Source: Margaritifera margaritifera
Lineage: Eukaryota > Mollusca > Bivalvia > Unionida > Margaritiferidae
DNA: 64,000 bases
Assembly: GCA_029931535.1 (NCBI GenBank)
Contig: JAQPZY010001695.1
Location: 2,484,501 to 2,548,500 of the forward strand
Direction of reading: 5' to 3'
Shown: positions 62,014 to 64,000 of the stretch, piece by piece
How the letters are laid out: every line of letters begins with the position of its first letter
How positions within the stretch are numbered: position 1 is the stretch's first letter
Notes under the pieces: generated by a model
Databases searched by the model: none
Told to the model about the DNA's origin: nothing
What the model saw: only the letters and a program-made list of their open reading frames with translations
Translations under genes and position numbers: made by a program

Positions 62014-63327
62014 GTGCTCATGTAACCTCAAAACCCCAACGTATGGTGTTCATGTAACCTCAAAACCCCAACGTATGGTGTTCATGTAACCTCAAAACCC
62101 CAACGTATGGTGTTCAGTGAACCTCAAAACCCGACGTATGGTGTTCAATGAACATCAAAACCCCAACGTATGGTGCTCATGTAACCTCAAAACGCCAACG
62201 TATGGTGTTCATGTAACCTCAAAACCCGACGTGTGGTGTTCATCTAACCTCAAAACCCGACATATGGTGATCATGTAACCTCAAAACCCCAACGTATGGT
62301 GCTCATGTAACCTCAAAACCCGACGTATGGTGTTCATGTAACCTCAAATCCGACGTATGGTGTTCATGTAACCTCAAAAACCGATCTATGGTGTTCATGT
62401 AGCCTCAAATCCGACGCATGGTGCTCATGTAACCTCTAAACCCCAGCGTATGGTGTTCATGTAACCTCAAAACCCCAACGTATGGTGTTCGTGTAACCTC
62501 AAAACCCCAACGTATGGTGTTCGTGTTACCTCAAAACCCGACGTATAGTGTTCATGTAACCTCAAAACCAGACGTATGGTGTTCATGTAACCGTAAAACC
62601 TGACGTATGGTGTTCAATGAACCTCAAAACCCGACGTATGGTGTTCACTGAACCTCAAAACCCGACGTATGGTGCTCGTGTAACCTCAAAACCCGACGTA
62701 TTGTGTTCAATGAACTTCAAAACCCGACGTATGGTGTTCACTGAACCTCAAAACCCGACGTATGGTGCTCATGTAACCTCAAAACCCGACGTATTGTGTT
62801 CAATTTACTTCAAAACCCTACGTATGGTGTTCAATGAACCTCAAAACCCCGACGTATGGTGTTCAATGAACCTCAAAACCCCGACGTATGGTGTTCAATG
62901 AACCTCAAAACCCGACGTATGGTGCTCATGTAACTTCAAAACCCAACGTATGGTGCTCATGTAACCTCAAAACCCAACGTATGGTGCTCATGTAACCTCA
63001 AAACCCCAACGTATGGTGTTCATGTAACCTCAAAACCCAACGTATGATGTTCAATGAACCTCAACACCCGACGTATGGTGTTCATGTAACCTCAAAACCC
63101 GACATATGGTGCTCATGTAACCTCAAAACCCCAGCGTATGGTGTTCATGTAACCTCGAAACCCGACATATGGTGTTCGTGTAACCTCAAAACCCCAACGT
63201 ATGGTGTTCATACAACCTCAAAACTTGACGTATGGTGTTCATGTAACCTCAAAACCCGACGTGTAGTGTTCAATGAACCTCAAAACCCGACGTATGGTGC
63301 TCATGTAACCTCAAACCCCAACGTATT
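62014..63327. repeat. 31/32-bp minisatellite, 1.3 kb, about 42 units
   Basis: Units of type CATGTAACCTCAAAACCCCA plus ACGTATGGTGTT. Two alternating marks are visible: CATGTAACC versus CAATGAACC, and CCCCAACG versus CCCGACG. The changing unit length gives short open frames that are artefacts. Confidence 0.95.
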
Positions 63328-63781
63328 GATTATGCTAAATACCCAATAAAGAACTGGGGAATAATTCAAACTCCATCTTTCATTTTTTTCTCTCAATATT
63401 TACACCTAAATAAACTGAATACAATTACATAAAAAGTTTTGATTTTATGTGATGAACATCTGAGGATATATGTTCCAGCTTAAATTATACCAGCTTCAAT
63501 ATATTTAGTGTGTTTAATTTGTTTTCAAAGTATTATTGACTTGGTTCCAGCTACCCATGGCAAAGAATCGTTTTATTTACCATTTATACTATAAATTTGA
63601 TGTGTCTAAAGATTTTTGTAACAGATAGGAAGTTGTTATTTGATGTTATGTCAGAGAAAATGAATGTTATATGCCTAAGGAATGCGATTTTACAGCAGTT
63701 ATACAGATTATCCTTGAGCTTTGCTATGGACACTATTTAACAAGAAAGTTTTAAAAAAATTGTTTCAGTTATTTGTAACTC
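63328..63781. other. Intergenic, no feature seen
   Basis: AT-rich, no ORF or repeat of note. Confidence 0.55.
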
Positions 63782-63852
63782 GCATACATACATACATACA
63801 TACATACATACATACATACATACATACATACATACATAATATATTTCTACCA

Positions 63853-63939
<87 letters not shown>

Positions 63940-64000
63940 TATCTACCTGTTTGTCTATTTCTCTATCTCTCTGTCTCTTTATCTAACTATCTATCTATAT
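63782..64000. repeat. Microsatellite cluster at the right edge: (CATA)n, (AT)n, (TCTA/TCTG)n
   Basis: CATA at 63782-63838, AT at 63857-63935, then TCTA/TCTG to the edge, probably continuing. Confidence 0.95.

Overview
The window looks like nuclear DNA from a metazoan, most likely a lophotrochozoan and probably a bivalve mollusc. That placement is inference. It rests on AT-rich, intron-bearing DNA, on eroded non-LTR retrotransposons resembling those common in molluscan genomes, on small non-autonomous DNA transposons, and on an extreme load of tandem repeats. No bacterial operon, phage, plasmid or CRISPR array is present.

The only well-supported protein gene is the 3' part of a plus-strand gene in bases 1-12212. 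Eight exons can be read through matching splice sites and phases (1-138, 768-987, 1446-1589, 2690-4339, 5134-5304, 8901-9047, 11156-11306, 12046-12212). They give about 928 residues of a secreted, cysteine-rich protein: four thrombospondin type-1 (TSP1) repeats, a hydrophilic 500-residue linker held in one large exon, three more TSP1 repeats and a C-terminal PLAC domain. The layout TSP1s, mucin-like linker, TSP1s, PLAC is that of ADAMTS7/12-type proteins or an ADAMTS-like relative. The N-terminal part that would decide this lies left of the window. A polyadenylation signal follows about 690 bases after the stop.

From about 12.9 kb to the right edge no confident host gene was found. The region holds: (i) three broken non-LTR retrotransposons, at 18806-19823 (+), 27735-30572 (+, with a 309-bp inverted-repeat element nested in its reverse transcriptase) and 55140-56101 (-, with an internal stretch amplified into a 36-bp minisatellite); (ii) short DNA-transposon-like elements, two of them with exact 8-bp target-site duplications (24098-24251 and 57671-57838); (iii) large foldback structures and a family of 65-bp near-perfect palindromes (44.7-45.9 kb); (iv) more than 15 independent minisatellite arrays with units of 16-55 bp, plus many microsatellites; (v) a compact promoter-like cluster with a short ORF at 34.85-35.28 kb, the only candidate for an additional transcription unit besides a weak exon-like patch near 60.3-60.5 kb.

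Most long open frames in the window are by-products of tandem repeats whose unit lacks stop codons, not genes.
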